A stretch of 64,000 nucleotides of DNA from Janthinobacterium lividum (GTDB lineage Bacteria; Pseudomonadota; Gammaproteobacteria; Burkholderiales; Burkholderiaceae_D): assembly GCF_023509035.1 (NCBI RefSeq), contig NZ_CP075583.1:1674001-1738000 (forward strand). The letters run 5' to 3'. A model generated the notes under the pieces. The model searched no databases and was not told the DNA's origin. It saw only the letters and a list, made by a program, of their open reading frames with translations. Position numbers and translations under genes: made by a program. Shown in pieces: positions 46,959 to 55,663 of the stretch (its first letter is position 1; each line of letters opens with the position of its first letter).

Positions 46959-47823
46959 ACATTGGCGCCACGGGCAGGGCCGTGGCCGGATGGCGGCGCA
47001 GGTAATAGTGGCGGTACAACATGATCTCGCCCCACACCAGCAGCAGCGCTACCAGCGTGAACAGGCCCAGCGTAATCTTGAGCGAGTTGAAATAGGCGCT
47101 GGCCTGCTGTTTGATGGCGTCGATGAAAATCATCGGCACTGACTTGTCGAGTTTGCTGAAGTCGGCCTGGCGCGCCACATCGGTGGTCAGGCGCACGGCC
47201 AGATCGGTGCCCAGCGTGGCCAGTTCGCCCGTCGCCTGTCCACGGAAGTTGGCGCCCTTGAGCGCTTCACCGAGCAGGCCGACCCTGGCGATCAGCTGTT
47301 CCTGCAGCACTTGCGTCAGCAGCACGCTGCCGCGGCGCAGAATGAATTCATTGATCCAGCGCGCTTTGCTGCGTTCCCAGTAACTGCTGGATGTGGGTCG
47401 GTAATACATGCCTTGCACGAATGGCTCGATCAGGCTGCGCATGCTGATGGGCTGGCCCGGGGCGATCAGCTTGACCTGCTGTTCCAGGTAGACGCGCAGC
47501 GCTGGCATCTGTGCTTCGAACACCGGTTGCAGGTCGCGCTCAAGGGCCTGGCTGACCACGCGGTGCACGCTGTGTACGGCGCCAAACCCGCCAGCGAGGA
47601 GCGGCAGCGCGACCAGTATCAACACATAGCTGAGTTTGGCGGCCACATGCCAGGCAGGCGGACGGCGCACCAGCAGGCATTTTCTGGCCAGCTGATAGCA
47701 GATGCCGACCGCCAGCACAAAGCCGATCACGCCATACAGCAGCATCCACGGCAGGACGGTCCACAGCAGATCGCTGCCGAACGGCGCCAGGGTGCTACCC
47801 CAATTGAATAGTTGTTGCTCCAT
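46957..47823 (-). CDS. Hypothetical inner-membrane protein
   Basis: The 288-residue protein (start at 47823, where AAGG lies eight bases upstream; ATGs further upstream are possible) has two N-terminal membrane helices (WTVLPWMLLYGVIGFVLAVG and KLSYVLILVALPLLAGGFG) and one C-terminal helix (TLGLFTLVALLLVWGEIML). The 160-residue middle is soluble and probably periplasmic. I do not recognise the family. It is convergent with maeB. Confidence 0.6.
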   Translation of the reverse strand: MEQQLFNWGSTLAPFGSDLLWTVLPWMLLYGVIGFVLAVGICYQLARKCLLVRRPPAWHVAAKLSYVLILVALPLLAGGFGAVHSVHRVVSQALERDLQPVFEAQMPALRVYLEQQVKLIAPGQPISMRSLIEPFVQGMYYRPTSSSYWERSKARWINEFILRRGSVLLTQVLQEQLIARVGLLGEALKGANFRGQATGELATLGTDLAVRLTTDVARQADFSKLDKSVPMIFIDAIKQQASAYFNSLKITLGLFTLVALLLVWGEIMLYRHYYLRRHPATALPVAPM

Positions 47824-47892
47824 GTACATTGCCTTGAAGTAAGTAATCAGGCAATTATAGCTATTTAACAAACAGACTTGGCGCGCTTGATC

Positions 47893-47954
47893 TCAATGTG
47901 CCATCAGCACGGGCGCGACAGGTCGGCGTGGACGAGGATGGATTTGTAAGCCAT
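47893..47954 (-). pseudogene. Universal stress protein remnant with an internal deletion
   Basis: Reading leftward from the ATG at 47954, fourteen codons give MAYKSILVHADLSR, a typical Usp N-terminus. A few bases on, in another frame, APVLMAH and a stop appear, matching the usual Usp C-terminus (PVLMSH type). The whole middle of the gene is missing. The surrounding 47824-48263 holds no other gene I can support, but it keeps two Fnr-type boxes, as expected for an oxygen-regulated usp gene. Confidence 0.6.
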
Positions 47955-48050
47955 GTTGTCACTCGGTAGTCAGGATGGCAACAAGGCTAGAACGGCAACA
48001 CGGGCAAGTCCAGCATTGCCGTGCCTAGCGGCGGTTTTCTTATGGAGGAC

Positions 48051-48064
48051 TTGATATGGGTCAA
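48051..48064. promoter_or_regulatory. Fnr/Anr-type binding site, box 1
   Basis: TTGATATGGGTCAA matches the TTGATnnnnATCAA consensus with one mismatch. It lies about 103 bases upstream of the Usp remnant start and is probably its former activator site; the -10 at the expected place on the minus strand is weak. Confidence 0.55.
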
Positions 48065-48118
48065 AAAGAGACACGCCATGGTCATTTGCAATGCCATTTC
48101 CTGAAAATGCCGATCTAC

Positions 48119-48159
48119 TTGATATGCATCAATATGTTCGGGGCACAGCCAGCGATAAT
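48119..48159 (+). promoter_or_regulatory. Fnr/Anr box 2 with class II promoter geometry (rightward)
   Basis: TTGATATGCATCAA (48119-48132) is a perfect Fnr-type palindrome. GATAAT (48154-48159) is a good -10 box, and a start near 48166-48167 would place the box centre at -41.5, the class II position. Transcription would run rightward into the antisense of the HIRAN-like gene; no coding gene on the plus strand follows. Confidence 0.55.
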
Positions 48160-48263
48160 GGTCTTGAACTCCTTGCCCTTCCAGTGGTCTGCATCGGCGC
48201 CGGCGCCATCTGTCCGGTACTTGCTTGTGTGACGCAACAACGCTGGCCGTGGCGGGAGTTCAC

Positions 48264-48764
48264 TTAATTGTAGGGCTGCAAATCCAGCCAGACGGCATAC
48301 GACAAGCGCTTGCCGTTCCACAGGCCGCCGCCGCGGATGACGGCGTCGCACGAGGTCAGCTGGCCTACCAGGTCCATGCGGCCCAGGTTGCGGCGCAGGC
48401 GCAGGGCGTCGTTGTGCGACAGGTAGCCGACCAGTTGGCCATCAATGAAGACGGCGATGGCCTTGTCCTGGAACGGGTTGGCGTCGTCGCAGATGAGCAG
48501 GGCCAGGCATTTTTCTTCCGCGTTACCGGGACCGTGCTCGCCGGCCAGTTTGGCGATGGCGGGCTGGTACATCGATTCGTTTTCCACTTCCGACGCAAAG
48601 CGCCCCTCATCGCTCCAGTGATGCGCGGGTGCGCCGGGAGGGATCGCCGGCACGTACTGACGCACCGAGACGAGCGGCTTGTGCAACGGTTTCACGGGCG
48701 TGCGGCCGCTGAAGACGTAATACAGCAGGGCGATGACGATCACGATGGCAAGCAGGTAAAGCAT
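48264..48764 (-). CDS. HIRAN-domain-like protein with N-terminal membrane anchor
   Basis: The 166-residue protein begins with one membrane helix (MLYLLAIVIVIALLYYVFSG). The soluble part has VENESMYQPAIAKLAG, then LLICDDANPFQDKAIAVFID, then GQLVGYLSHNDALRLRRNL, the order and spacing of a HIRAN domain, usually found in DNA-repair or helicase proteins. A membrane-anchored HIRAN-like protein is unusual; the role is unknown. The predicted Fnr-type promoter at 48119 points into it from its 3' side. Confidence 0.6.
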   Translation of the reverse strand: MLYLLAIVIVIALLYYVFSGRTPVKPLHKPLVSVRQYVPAIPPGAPAHHWSDEGRFASEVENESMYQPAIAKLAGEHGPGNAEEKCLALLICDDANPFQDKAIAVFIDGQLVGYLSHNDALRLRRNLGRMDLVGQLTSCDAVIRGGGLWNGKRLSYAVWLDLQPYN

Positions 48765-48827
48765 GGTATCTCTCTGATTTCTAAGGTGGGAACCGGGGCG
48801 CGGGCGCGCTGCGCGGCATTGCCGCTA

Positions 48828-49574
48828 CTATAGCAAGTTCGCTGCCTGATCCCGGGTAAATCTGCCCATCAGATGGCGGCGCCGGCGCAGTGCGCGCGGG
48901 TCGATCAGCACGATGGGCGAGGCGCCCGTCAAGCCCGAATAATACTGGCCGTGCCGGCGCAGGACGAAGGCGTAGTCGCGCAGCGCGTGGCCGTGCGCCA
49001 GCATGCGCGCGTCGCAATCGACTTCGATGGCAAAGCGCAGCCGGTGCACCTGCCACCACAGAGGCAGGTTCCACGGCATGAGCACGATCAATGCGTAGGC
49101 CAGGGCCAGCAGCTGCGGGTCGCGCGCGGCCAGCCGGCATTGCGCGTGCGCCAGCAGCAGCGCCTGCTGCCGGGGTGGAATCAGCGAAAGCCAGACGGGC
49201 ATCACGATGCGGGGCCGCAGCAGCCCCGCCACGCAGGGGCCGATGCCGCCGCTGAGGAAGACGGGCGTGCCCAATAACGCTGTTTTCTGCCAGCGGAGCT
49301 GGTGCGACAGCAGCCAGACGCTGCGCAGCGCCAACAGCAGCAGCATGCCCACCGACAAGACAAACCAGCCCAGTTTCAGCTGCGCCTGTTCCGCCGGCAT
49401 GGCCGCCAGCACGCCGGGCAGCCACGCCAGGGGCAAGGTGACGGACGTGGCGATGGCCGCCAGCCACAACCAGCGCGTCGTGCGCCCGCGCCGATGCAGC
49501 AGGCGCTCGGTCCGCCAGGCGGCAGCGCTCAACAGCAGCGCCAGCGTCATGCTGGATAGCAGCCAGGCCGGCAT
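48828..49574 (-). CDS. M56/BlaR1-like membrane protein with degenerate zinc site
   Basis: The 248-residue protein has N-terminal membrane helices (about 4-19 and 35-60) and a third near 68-90. Then comes an M56 domain with TPVFLSGGIGPCVAGLLRPRIV in pieces, LLAHAQCRLAARD, and RFAIEVDCDARML. In active M56 peptidases the first motif is HExxH; here it reads HAQCR (143-147), so the glutamate and second histidine are missing. Glu184 in the third-ligand position is kept. No BlaI-type repressor or penicillin-binding sensor domain is present, so it is probably not an active protease. Confidence 0.65.
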   Translation of the reverse strand: MPAWLLSSMTLALLLSAAAWRTERLLHRRGRTTRWLWLAAIATSVTLPLAWLPGVLAAMPAEQAQLKLGWFVLSVGMLLLLALRSVWLLSHQLRWQKTALLGTPVFLSGGIGPCVAGLLRPRIVMPVWLSLIPPRQQALLLAHAQCRLAARDPQLLALAYALIVLMPWNLPLWWQVHRLRFAIEVDCDARMLAHGHALRDYAFVLRRHGQYYSGLTGASPIVLIDPRALRRRRHLMGRFTRDQAANLL

Positions 49575-49581
49575 CGGGCGC

Positions 49582-49998
49582 CTAGCGTTTCAGCGCCATG
49601 CCGACCGAGGCGGGCGCCGTATGCTTGAAACCGAATTGCGCATACAGGTCTTGCGCCTGGCCATCGGCGATCAGGCTGACATACGCGCTTTCCGGCACGT
49701 CGCTGTCGATGAACCGGCGGATTTCGCGCATGATCAGCTTGCCCAGGCCCTTGCCCTGGTGGGCCGGCAGCACGGCGATATCGACTACCTGGAAGAAGCA
49801 ACCGCCATCGCCGATGATACGACCCATGCCCACCACCTCGTCGCCATGCAGGATTTGCACGGCAAACAGGGAGTTGGGCAAGCCCTTGGCTGCCGCCTCG
49901 GTGGTTTTCGCGCTCAGACCGGCGGCAACGCGCAGGTGCTGGTAGGTGGCGATGGCGGGAATGGCCAGGCGGGTGGAGTAGGGCGATGTTGCGGTCAA
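49582..49998 (-). CDS. GNAT-family N-acetyltransferase
   Basis: The protein (138 residues from the TTG at 49998, chosen because AGGAG lies six bases upstream; an ATG at 50064 is an alternative) has the acetyl-CoA-binding motif VDIAVLPAHQGKGLGKLIM and the DLYAQFGF end typical of GNAT enzymes. VVGMGRIIGDGG precedes the motif. The substrate is unknown. It lies just upstream of the M56-like gene on the same strand. Confidence 0.83.
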   Translation of the reverse strand: MTATSPYSTRLAIPAIATYQHLRVAAGLSAKTTEAAAKGLPNSLFAVQILHGDEVVGMGRIIGDGGCFFQVVDIAVLPAHQGKGLGKLIMREIRRFIDSDVPESAYVSLIADGQAQDLYAQFGFKHTAPASVGMALKR

Positions 49999-50145
49999 AG
50001 TGGTCTCCTGTAGAAATAGTTTGGAGAGGCAATTATAGGCGGCGATGGATTTCCGTGGCGGCATGCTTTTTTCGCCGCGCGCTATGTCGTCCAGGCGGCT
50101 TTTGCGCTATGGTGGCGGCATCCCTCTATTTGTTGAAAGCACGCC

Positions 50146-50538
50146 ATGTCCGCAGGATTTACCGCCACCGAGTTGTCCGTTATCAATGAAGACGACGCCC
50201 TGATCACCACCCTGGCCGCGCCCGCCGGCAAAGGCGAGCCCGTCTACCTGATGCTGCAGCGCGCCGACGAGTATGGCGAGCAGGACGTGGCCATGGGCAT
50301 GGACGAACCCTACATCGAATATGGCGGCCAGGAATTTGCTTGGTACGGCCGCATGCACGCGGTGATCCTGCATCCGAACCGATTGTCCGTGCAGATGGAT
50401 GCCGAGGCGGCCATGCAGATGGATGACGACGGCCAGATCGACGTGCGTTTTAATTTGACGCCGGAGCGCTACGCCCAGCTGCAACAGGCGCTGCGCACCA
50501 CGTTTGAAGGCTGCGATTACTATCGCGAGGAACGTTGA
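50146..50538 (+). CDS. Imm10-like immunity-family protein
   Basis: The 130-residue acidic protein has the order PVYLMLQRADEYGEQDVAMG, then PYIEYGGQEFAWYGRMHAVI, then DVRFNLTPERYAQLQQALRT, which fits the Imm10 family of polymorphic-toxin immunity proteins as I know it. No toxin gene is next to it, so it may be an orphan immunity gene or have another role. It stands alone between a GNAT gene and nnrU. Confidence 0.65.
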   Translation: MSAGFTATELSVINEDDALITTLAAPAGKGEPVYLMLQRADEYGEQDVAMGMDEPYIEYGGQEFAWYGRMHAVILHPNRLSVQMDAEAAMQMDDDGQIDVRFNLTPERYAQLQQALRTTFEGCDYYREER

Positions 50539-50607
50539 TCTGGACGGACGGCACCGGTCATGGTGTCGTTTATGCTTGATGGCTGGTATTGACTGAGGGA
50601 GAGGGCG

Positions 50608-51186
50608 ATGATTGTGCTGATACTCGGTTTGCTGCTGTTCCTGGGCTTGCACTCGGTGCGTATCGTCGCCGATGGCTGGCGCGGCGCCCAGCTGGCGCGC
50701 CTCGGCGAAAAGCGCTGGAAGGGGCTGTATTCCCTCGTGGCGTTTGCCGGGCTGGGCCTGATCATCTGGGGCTACGGCCTGGCGCGCCAGCAGCCGCAGG
50801 TGCTGTGGACGCCACCCATGGGCTTGCGTCACGCCAGCGGCCTGCTGATGCTGTTGTCGCTGATTTTACTGGCGGCGGCCAATGTGCCGCGCAACCGCAT
50901 CAAGACCCTGGTGCACCACCCCATGCTGCTGGGCACGCAACTCTGGGCAGTCGCGCATCTGCTGGCCAATGGCAACGTGGCCGACGTGCTGCTGTTCGGC
51001 GGCTTTCTCGTTTGGTCGTCAGTGGATATGTATTCCGCCGTGCAGCGCGACCGCGCGGCCGGGGTGGCATACCCGGGCGGCACCATGGCAGGCACCTTGA
51101 TCGCCATAGTCGCGGGCTGTGCGCTGTGGCTGCTGCTGGCGTTCTGGCTGCACGGCGTGCTGTTTGGCGTGCGGCCGTTTGGATAG
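50608..51186 (+). CDS. NnrU-family membrane protein
   Basis: The 192-residue protein has about five membrane helices and the NnrU pattern: LGLHSVRIVADGWR near the N-terminus, KGLYSLVAFAGLGLIIWGY, RNRIKTLVHHPMLLGTQLWAVAHLLANG in pieces, and FGGFLVWSSVDMYSA. NnrU was named from nitric oxide/nitrite respiration clusters, but most members, as here, lie outside them. The start has GGGAGAGGG just upstream. Confidence 0.87.
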   Translation: MIVLILGLLLFLGLHSVRIVADGWRGAQLARLGEKRWKGLYSLVAFAGLGLIIWGYGLARQQPQVLWTPPMGLRHASGLLMLLSLILLAAANVPRNRIKTLVHHPMLLGTQLWAVAHLLANGNVADVLLFGGFLVWSSVDMYSAVQRDRAAGVAYPGGTMAGTLIAIVAGCALWLLLAFWLHGVLFGVRPFG

Positions 51187-51346
51187 GCGGATGGCCGCAA
51201 GCGCAATTGCGTGCGTTTCAGCATTGTCGATACGGAGTGGGAAGGTGTGAAGGCGGGGTTGCAACTGAGGCTAGCTGTTGGCGCAAAAAAACCCGCAGCA
51301 TCTGGCGATGGGCGGGTTTGATCAGGTACTGCCAAAACATGTTCTG

Positions 51347-51433
51347 TGGTGCCGGGAGCCGGAATCGAACCGGCACGCTGTTTCCAGCGCGGGATTTTGA
51401 GTCCCGTGCGTCTACCTATTCCGCCATCCCGGC
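51347..51433 (-). tRNA. tRNA-Leu (anticodon CAA)
   Basis: On the minus strand the acceptor stem GCCGGGA (from 51433) pairs with TCCCGGC, followed by discriminator A and an encoded CCA. The anticodon arm is CGGGA-CTCAAAA-TCCCG, giving anticodon CAA for UUG codons. A long variable arm (CGCTGGAAACAGCG) and the T-arm GGTTCGATTCC are present, so it is a class II tRNA, 87 nt with CCA. Confidence 0.96.
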
Positions 51434-51587
51434 AACGCGAGACGCATTATCACTGATTTATCGCGATCCGGCAAGTTTTTCGCTTGGCATATGGTTTAGC
51501 CCATTAATCGGACGCTGCCTTTGCATGAAAAACGCCGTCCGGGGCGTAGACCCGGGACGGCGTTGTCGGACGGCGGCTGGGCCAGTA

Positions 51588-52903
51588 TCAGTTATGCACG
51601 GAGTTTAACTGGCGCGCGATGATGTCGTGGTTGAGCCAGATGACGGGGGCTTGCGGCTCCGACATGGCGTGGAACATCAGCGGGCCCGTGCCTTCCAGTA
51701 CCAGCGAGCTCAGATGGTCGGTGATCAGTTCCTTGCGGTCCTTGTGCAGCTTGGTGATGTCGTCCGAAGTGCCGATCATGACGTCGGCCAGCTCTGGCGT
51801 GTTGTTCATCGGCCAGGCGGCGAAGTTGCGGAACTGCACGCTGGTGGCGTCGCCGTTGTAGGCGGCGATACGGTCGAGCAAGTCTTGCAGCGAGACGCCG
51901 TCTTCCAGCAAGCCCTGGCAGATTTTCCATTGCTCTTCGGCCCAGGCGCTGCCGCCTTCTTTTTCAGCGCGTCGAGCAGGGGGAACAGGGACAGTTCCAC
52001 GCCGACGAAAATGTCGGACGAGTTCGTGCGGATTTCCGGGCAGTTGAAGACGGTGGCCTTGATGCCTTTTTCCCACGCGGCCTTGGCCACGTTTTCCAGG
52101 CGCATCTTTGCCAGGCCTTGCGTGTAGTTGCTATACGTTTGCCACTGGTATTTGCCGTCGATCAGGATCTCGGTGCCGTGGTAGCCGTAGGCGCTGTAGC
52201 GCACCTGGCCGCCAGCTTGCTCGATGCGGGCGCGGATGGCGGCGCTGCCGTCGATCAGGTGCTGCAGGGTATTGGCCGTGACTTCGTCGAAGTTCATCAG
52301 GATCAATTTGCCCAGGTCGCTGTCGAGCAGGGCGCGCGAGGACATGAAGCGCTCGCCGCGGCCCTTGTAGATGCGGTTGGCGATGGCTAGGAAGACTTTG
52401 ACTTTCGGAATGCCGCCAGCCATGGTGTGGGCGAAATATACATTGCTGCCGTCAGGGATCAGGCTGTCCAGTTCCGCCATGGCTTTCGCCACGGAAGCGC
52501 TGAAGCGGGCGATGCCGGCTTCGCGGCAGCGTTCGATCTGCGCCCAGTCCAGCTTGTCTTCTTGCCAGCTCTTCAGGGTCATGTCGGCCAGCAGGGCCGT
52601 CGGGGTCGGTTCGCCGGCTGGCGCGTCGAGGTCGAAACCGGCCATCAGCGGCACATTGATGATGCGGCCGCCCAGGTTGGCTTCGGCTTCGGCCAGCTCT
52701 TCCGCGTTCAGCGGGCGCAGCGCCATGTTTTCATCGCGGCGGCCGACCGTCATGCCGACGATATTCATGCCTGCCTTGCGCGCTTCGTCCAGCAAGCCAT
52801 TCACATAGCCGCGGCCGAACAGCTCGCCGAACAGTACAAAGGTGTCGCCCTTGCGGAAGATATTTTTTTGCGGGATGTCTCTTAAGGACGTGATCTCGGT
52901 CAT
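51588..52903 (-). CDS. FabMG-like conserved protein, possible enoyl-ACP reductase (frameshifted)
   Basis: The protein begins MTEITSLRDIPQKNIF and has TFVLFGELFGRG (about 21-32), containing a GxxxGxG pattern as in short-chain dehydrogenases, followed by IVGMTVGRRDEN. Other segments are NVPLMAGFDLDAP, FAHTMAGGIPKVKVFLAIAN and YGYHGTEILIDG. I recall such proteins annotated as FabMG-type enoyl-ACP reductases, but this naming is uncertain. The frame breaks in the five-T run at 51960-51964; one more base gives LLDALKKEGGSAWAEEQWK and about 438 residues. A PEP carboxykinase was considered and rejected. Confidence 0.6.
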
Positions 52904-53166
52904 GGTGTCAATTCAATCAAAAATTAGCAGGGCAGACGGCTAGTGCTACTGCCTGCTGGTTCAACATAGTGTTAAATTATGCGCCATTTCAGCGGGGAAG
53001 ATCCTGTTGCGAATGATTCTCGACTGGAATGGCATCTTCTTCTTCATGCAGCTCTTATTCTTTCGCCATGGCGTATTTTACGCTGCCCCGGCGCATAGCG
53101 CCTGCGGACTGGCCTGGCAGGCGCCGATATTACCCCAGCTTGGCCATGCTGGTAAGTAAAATTGAT

Positions 53167-55530
53167 CTAAAACAAATCCTGCTGGCCGGACACAAGGCGC
53201 GAAAAATCGTCGCCCAGAAACGGCAGTATCGCGTCGGCCACCGGCTGCAGCTGGCGCGTCAGGTAGTGGTGGTAGTCGATGGGCGAGCGCTGGGTTTCCA
53301 GCGGCTCCGGCCCCGCTACCGTGATGACATAGCTGATCCAGCCGCCATTCTGGTATTGCAATGGTCGTCCCTGCGCCAGGTTGTAGGCGTCGGCCGTGCG
53401 CGCCGCGCGCACGTGGGGCGGCACGTTGCGCTGGTAGTCGCCGAGCGGGCGGCGCAAGCGCTTGCGGTAGACCAATAAAGTATCGAATTCGCCACGCACC
53501 GTGCGCGCCACATAGTCGCGCACATAATCCTGGTAGGCGGCGCGCTGGAAGATGCGCAGGTACAAGGCTTGCTGGAATTGCTGCGCCAGCGGCGTCCAGT
53601 CGCTGCGCACCGTTTCCAGGCCCTTGTAGACCATCTGTTCGCTGCCGTCGGGTTTGCCCACCAGGCCCGCGTAGCGTTTCTTGCTGCCTTCTTCCGAGCC
53701 GCGGATGGTGGGCATCAGGAAACGCCGGTAATGCGTCTCGAATTCCAGCTCCAGCGCATTCTCCAGGCCAAATTCTTCGCGCAGGTAGGCATCCCACCAG
53801 GCATTCACGTGCGTCACCAGGGCGCGGCCGATCTTGCCCGCCTCTTCGTCGCTATGCGCTGTTTTGAGCCACACAAAGGTGGAATCCGTGTCGCCATAGA
53901 TCACCTGGTAACCCTGCTCGGTGATCAGTTCCCGCGTGCGGTGCATGATGTCGTGGCCGCGCAAGGTGATCGACGAGGCCAGGCGCGGGTCGAAAAAGCG
54001 GCAGCCGCTTGACCCCAGCACGCCATAAAACGCGTTCATGATGATTTTTAACGCCTGCGACAGGGGCGCGTTGCGCTCGCGCTTGGCCGTCTCGCGTCCT
54101 TGCCACACTTGTTCCACGATGGCGGGCAGGCAATGTTTGACCCTTGAAAACTGCGCGCCCCGGTAGCCGGGCACGGTATCGGCTTCGTCGCCGCTGGTGC
54201 CCACCACCAGGCCCACCGGGTCGATCAAAAAGGTGCGGATGATGGACGGGTACAGGCTTTTATAGTCGAGCACCAGCACGGAATCGTACAGCCCCGACTG
54301 CGAATCCATGACGAAGCCGCCGGGGCTGTTGTCGCCGGAGACATCGCCCAGGTTGGGCGCCACATAACCCTGCCGGTGCATCAGCGGCAAGTACAGGTGC
54401 TCGAAGGCGGCCACGGAGCCGCCGCTGCGGTCGGCCGCCAGGCCCGTCACGCTGGCCCGTTCCAGCAAGAAGGTCAGCAACTCGGTCTTGGCAAAGATGC
54501 GCGTGACCAGTTCGCAATCCTTGAGGTTGTAGCGCGCCAGCGCCGGCTTATCCTCACGGAAACGCCGGTCGATCTCGGCCATGCGCTGGTAGGGATTGTC
54601 GATGGACTTGCCTTCGCCCAACAGCGTTTGCGCCACGTTTTCCAGGCTGAACGAGGAGAAATTCCACGTCGCCGACTTCAAGGCTTCGATGCCGTCGATG
54701 ATCAGCCGGCCCGCCGCAGCGGCAAAATAGTGTTCCTGCTTGCCGCCATGTTCGCGCCATTCCATCACGGCGCCGCCCCGCCCCAGCCGCAAGGGCACCT
54801 GGTAGCGTTCGGCGTGTTCGCGCAGCACGCGCAAGTCGAACTGCACCAGGTTCCAGCCGATGATGGCGTCCGGATCGTGGCGCTCCATCCACGTGTTCAA
54901 GCGTTCGAGGATCTGTGCGCGCGAGTCGCAGTATTCGAGGTCGAAGTCGCGTTCCCCGTCGACGCCGTTTGGCGATCCCAGCATGTAGACCTGGCGCTGG
55001 CCGCAGCCTTCCAGCGCCAAAGAATACAGCTCGCCATACGCCGTCGTCTCGATATCGAGCGACACCAGTTTCAAGGTGGGGCGATAGCCGGGCGCCGGCC
55101 TCAGCTGCACTTCCTGCAGGGTGTCTCCGCTGAACGATACCGGCGCTGTAATAAAACGCTCCATCAGGTAGCGCTCGGGCGGGCGGATGTCGGCTTCGTA
55201 CACATCGACGCCGTACGCGCGCAACTGTTTTTCCAGCTTCAGCAAATGCCGGTATTGCTTGCAGTACAGCCCCAGCACGGGGCGGTGCTGGAAATCGCAC
55301 AGCGACAGGGGACGCAGCTCCGCATGGCGCTCGCCGCGCAGCAGCTGTTGCGCTTGTTCCTGCTGCTCCATGGGAAGGAAGGCGACCGCCGTCTGCACGG
55401 GCAGGCGCACGTGGCGGGGCCCGGCGTCCGTTGCCAGCCAGAAATCGACTTCCGTACCAGCGCTGGTATCGCGCCAGTGGCGGGTCAGGATGAAGCCCTG
55501 TTCGAGGGGGTGCTGGGTATTGCCTGTCAT
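53167..55530 (-). CDS. polB: DNA polymerase II (family B)
   Basis: PolB is the SOS-associated family B polymerase with proofreading. The 787-residue protein has the exonuclease motif [22 protein letters not shown] and [11 protein letters not shown], then the polymerase motifs [28 protein letters not shown] and [10 protein letters not shown], and the KKRYAG segment. The start at 55530 is taken as the first ATG near the family start; the frame extends to 55665. It is divergent from the acyl-CoA ligase gene. No LexA box could be confirmed by eye. Confidence 0.93.
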   Translation of the reverse strand: MTGNTQHPLEQGFILTRHWRDTSAGTEVDFWLATDAGPRHVRLPVQTAVAFLPMEQQEQAQQLLRGERHAELRPLSLCDFQHRPVLGLYCKQYRHLLKLEKQLRAYGVDVYEADIRPPERYLMERFITAPVSFSGDTLQEVQLRPAPGYRPTLKLVSLDIETTAYGELYSLALEGCGQRQVYMLGSPNGVDGERDFDLEYCDSRAQILERLNTWMERHDPDAIIGWNLVQFDLRVLREHAERYQVPLRLGRGGAVMEWREHGGKQEHYFAAAAGRLIIDGIEALKSATWNFSSFSLENVAQTLLGEGKSIDNPYQRMAEIDRRFREDKPALARYNLKDCELVTRIFAKTELLTFLLERASVTGLAADRSGGSVAAFEHLYLPLMHRQGYVAPNLGDVSGDNSPGGFVMDSQSGLYDSVLVLDYKSLYPSIIRTFLIDPVGLVVGTSGDEADTVPGYRGAQFSRVKHCLPAIVEQVWQGRETAKRERNAPLSQALKIIMNAFYGVLGSSGCRFFDPRLASSITLRGHDIMHRTRELITEQGYQVIYGDTDSTFVWLKTAHSDEEAGKIGRALVTHVNAWWDAYLREEFGLENALELEFETHYRRFLMPTIRGSEEGSKKRYAGLVGKPDGSEQMVYKGLETVRSDWTPLAQQFQQALYLRIFQRAAYQDYVRDYVARTVRGEFDTLLVYRKRLRRPLGDYQRNVPPHVRAARTADAYNLAQGRPLQYQNGGWISYVITVAGPEPLETQRSPIDYHHYLTRQLQPVADAILPFLGDDFSRLVSGQQDLF

Positions 55531-55663
55531 GGTGCCGTGAGTGTCTGGTGTGCTGGCCTGCACATTACAGCAAGCTGACGCAGGGTGGGGGCGGTTGCGG
55601 CTATAATTTTCTGCATCGAAGACGATAACAAGAGCGCGTCGCGCCACACACCCTGGAGACAGC

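Noticed and set aside
48115..48351. A 78-codon minus-strand frame upstream of the Usp remnant
   Set aside because: Its N-terminus is arginine/proline-rich noise overlapping the HIRAN-like gene end, and its C-terminus is read from the Fnr box. It could be the tail of a decayed gene, but I cannot support it.
51588..52903. Phosphoenolpyruvate carboxykinase
   Set aside because: First suspected from the phrase order, but no kinase P-loop or PEPCK metal site is present, while an N-terminal GxxxGxG motif is.
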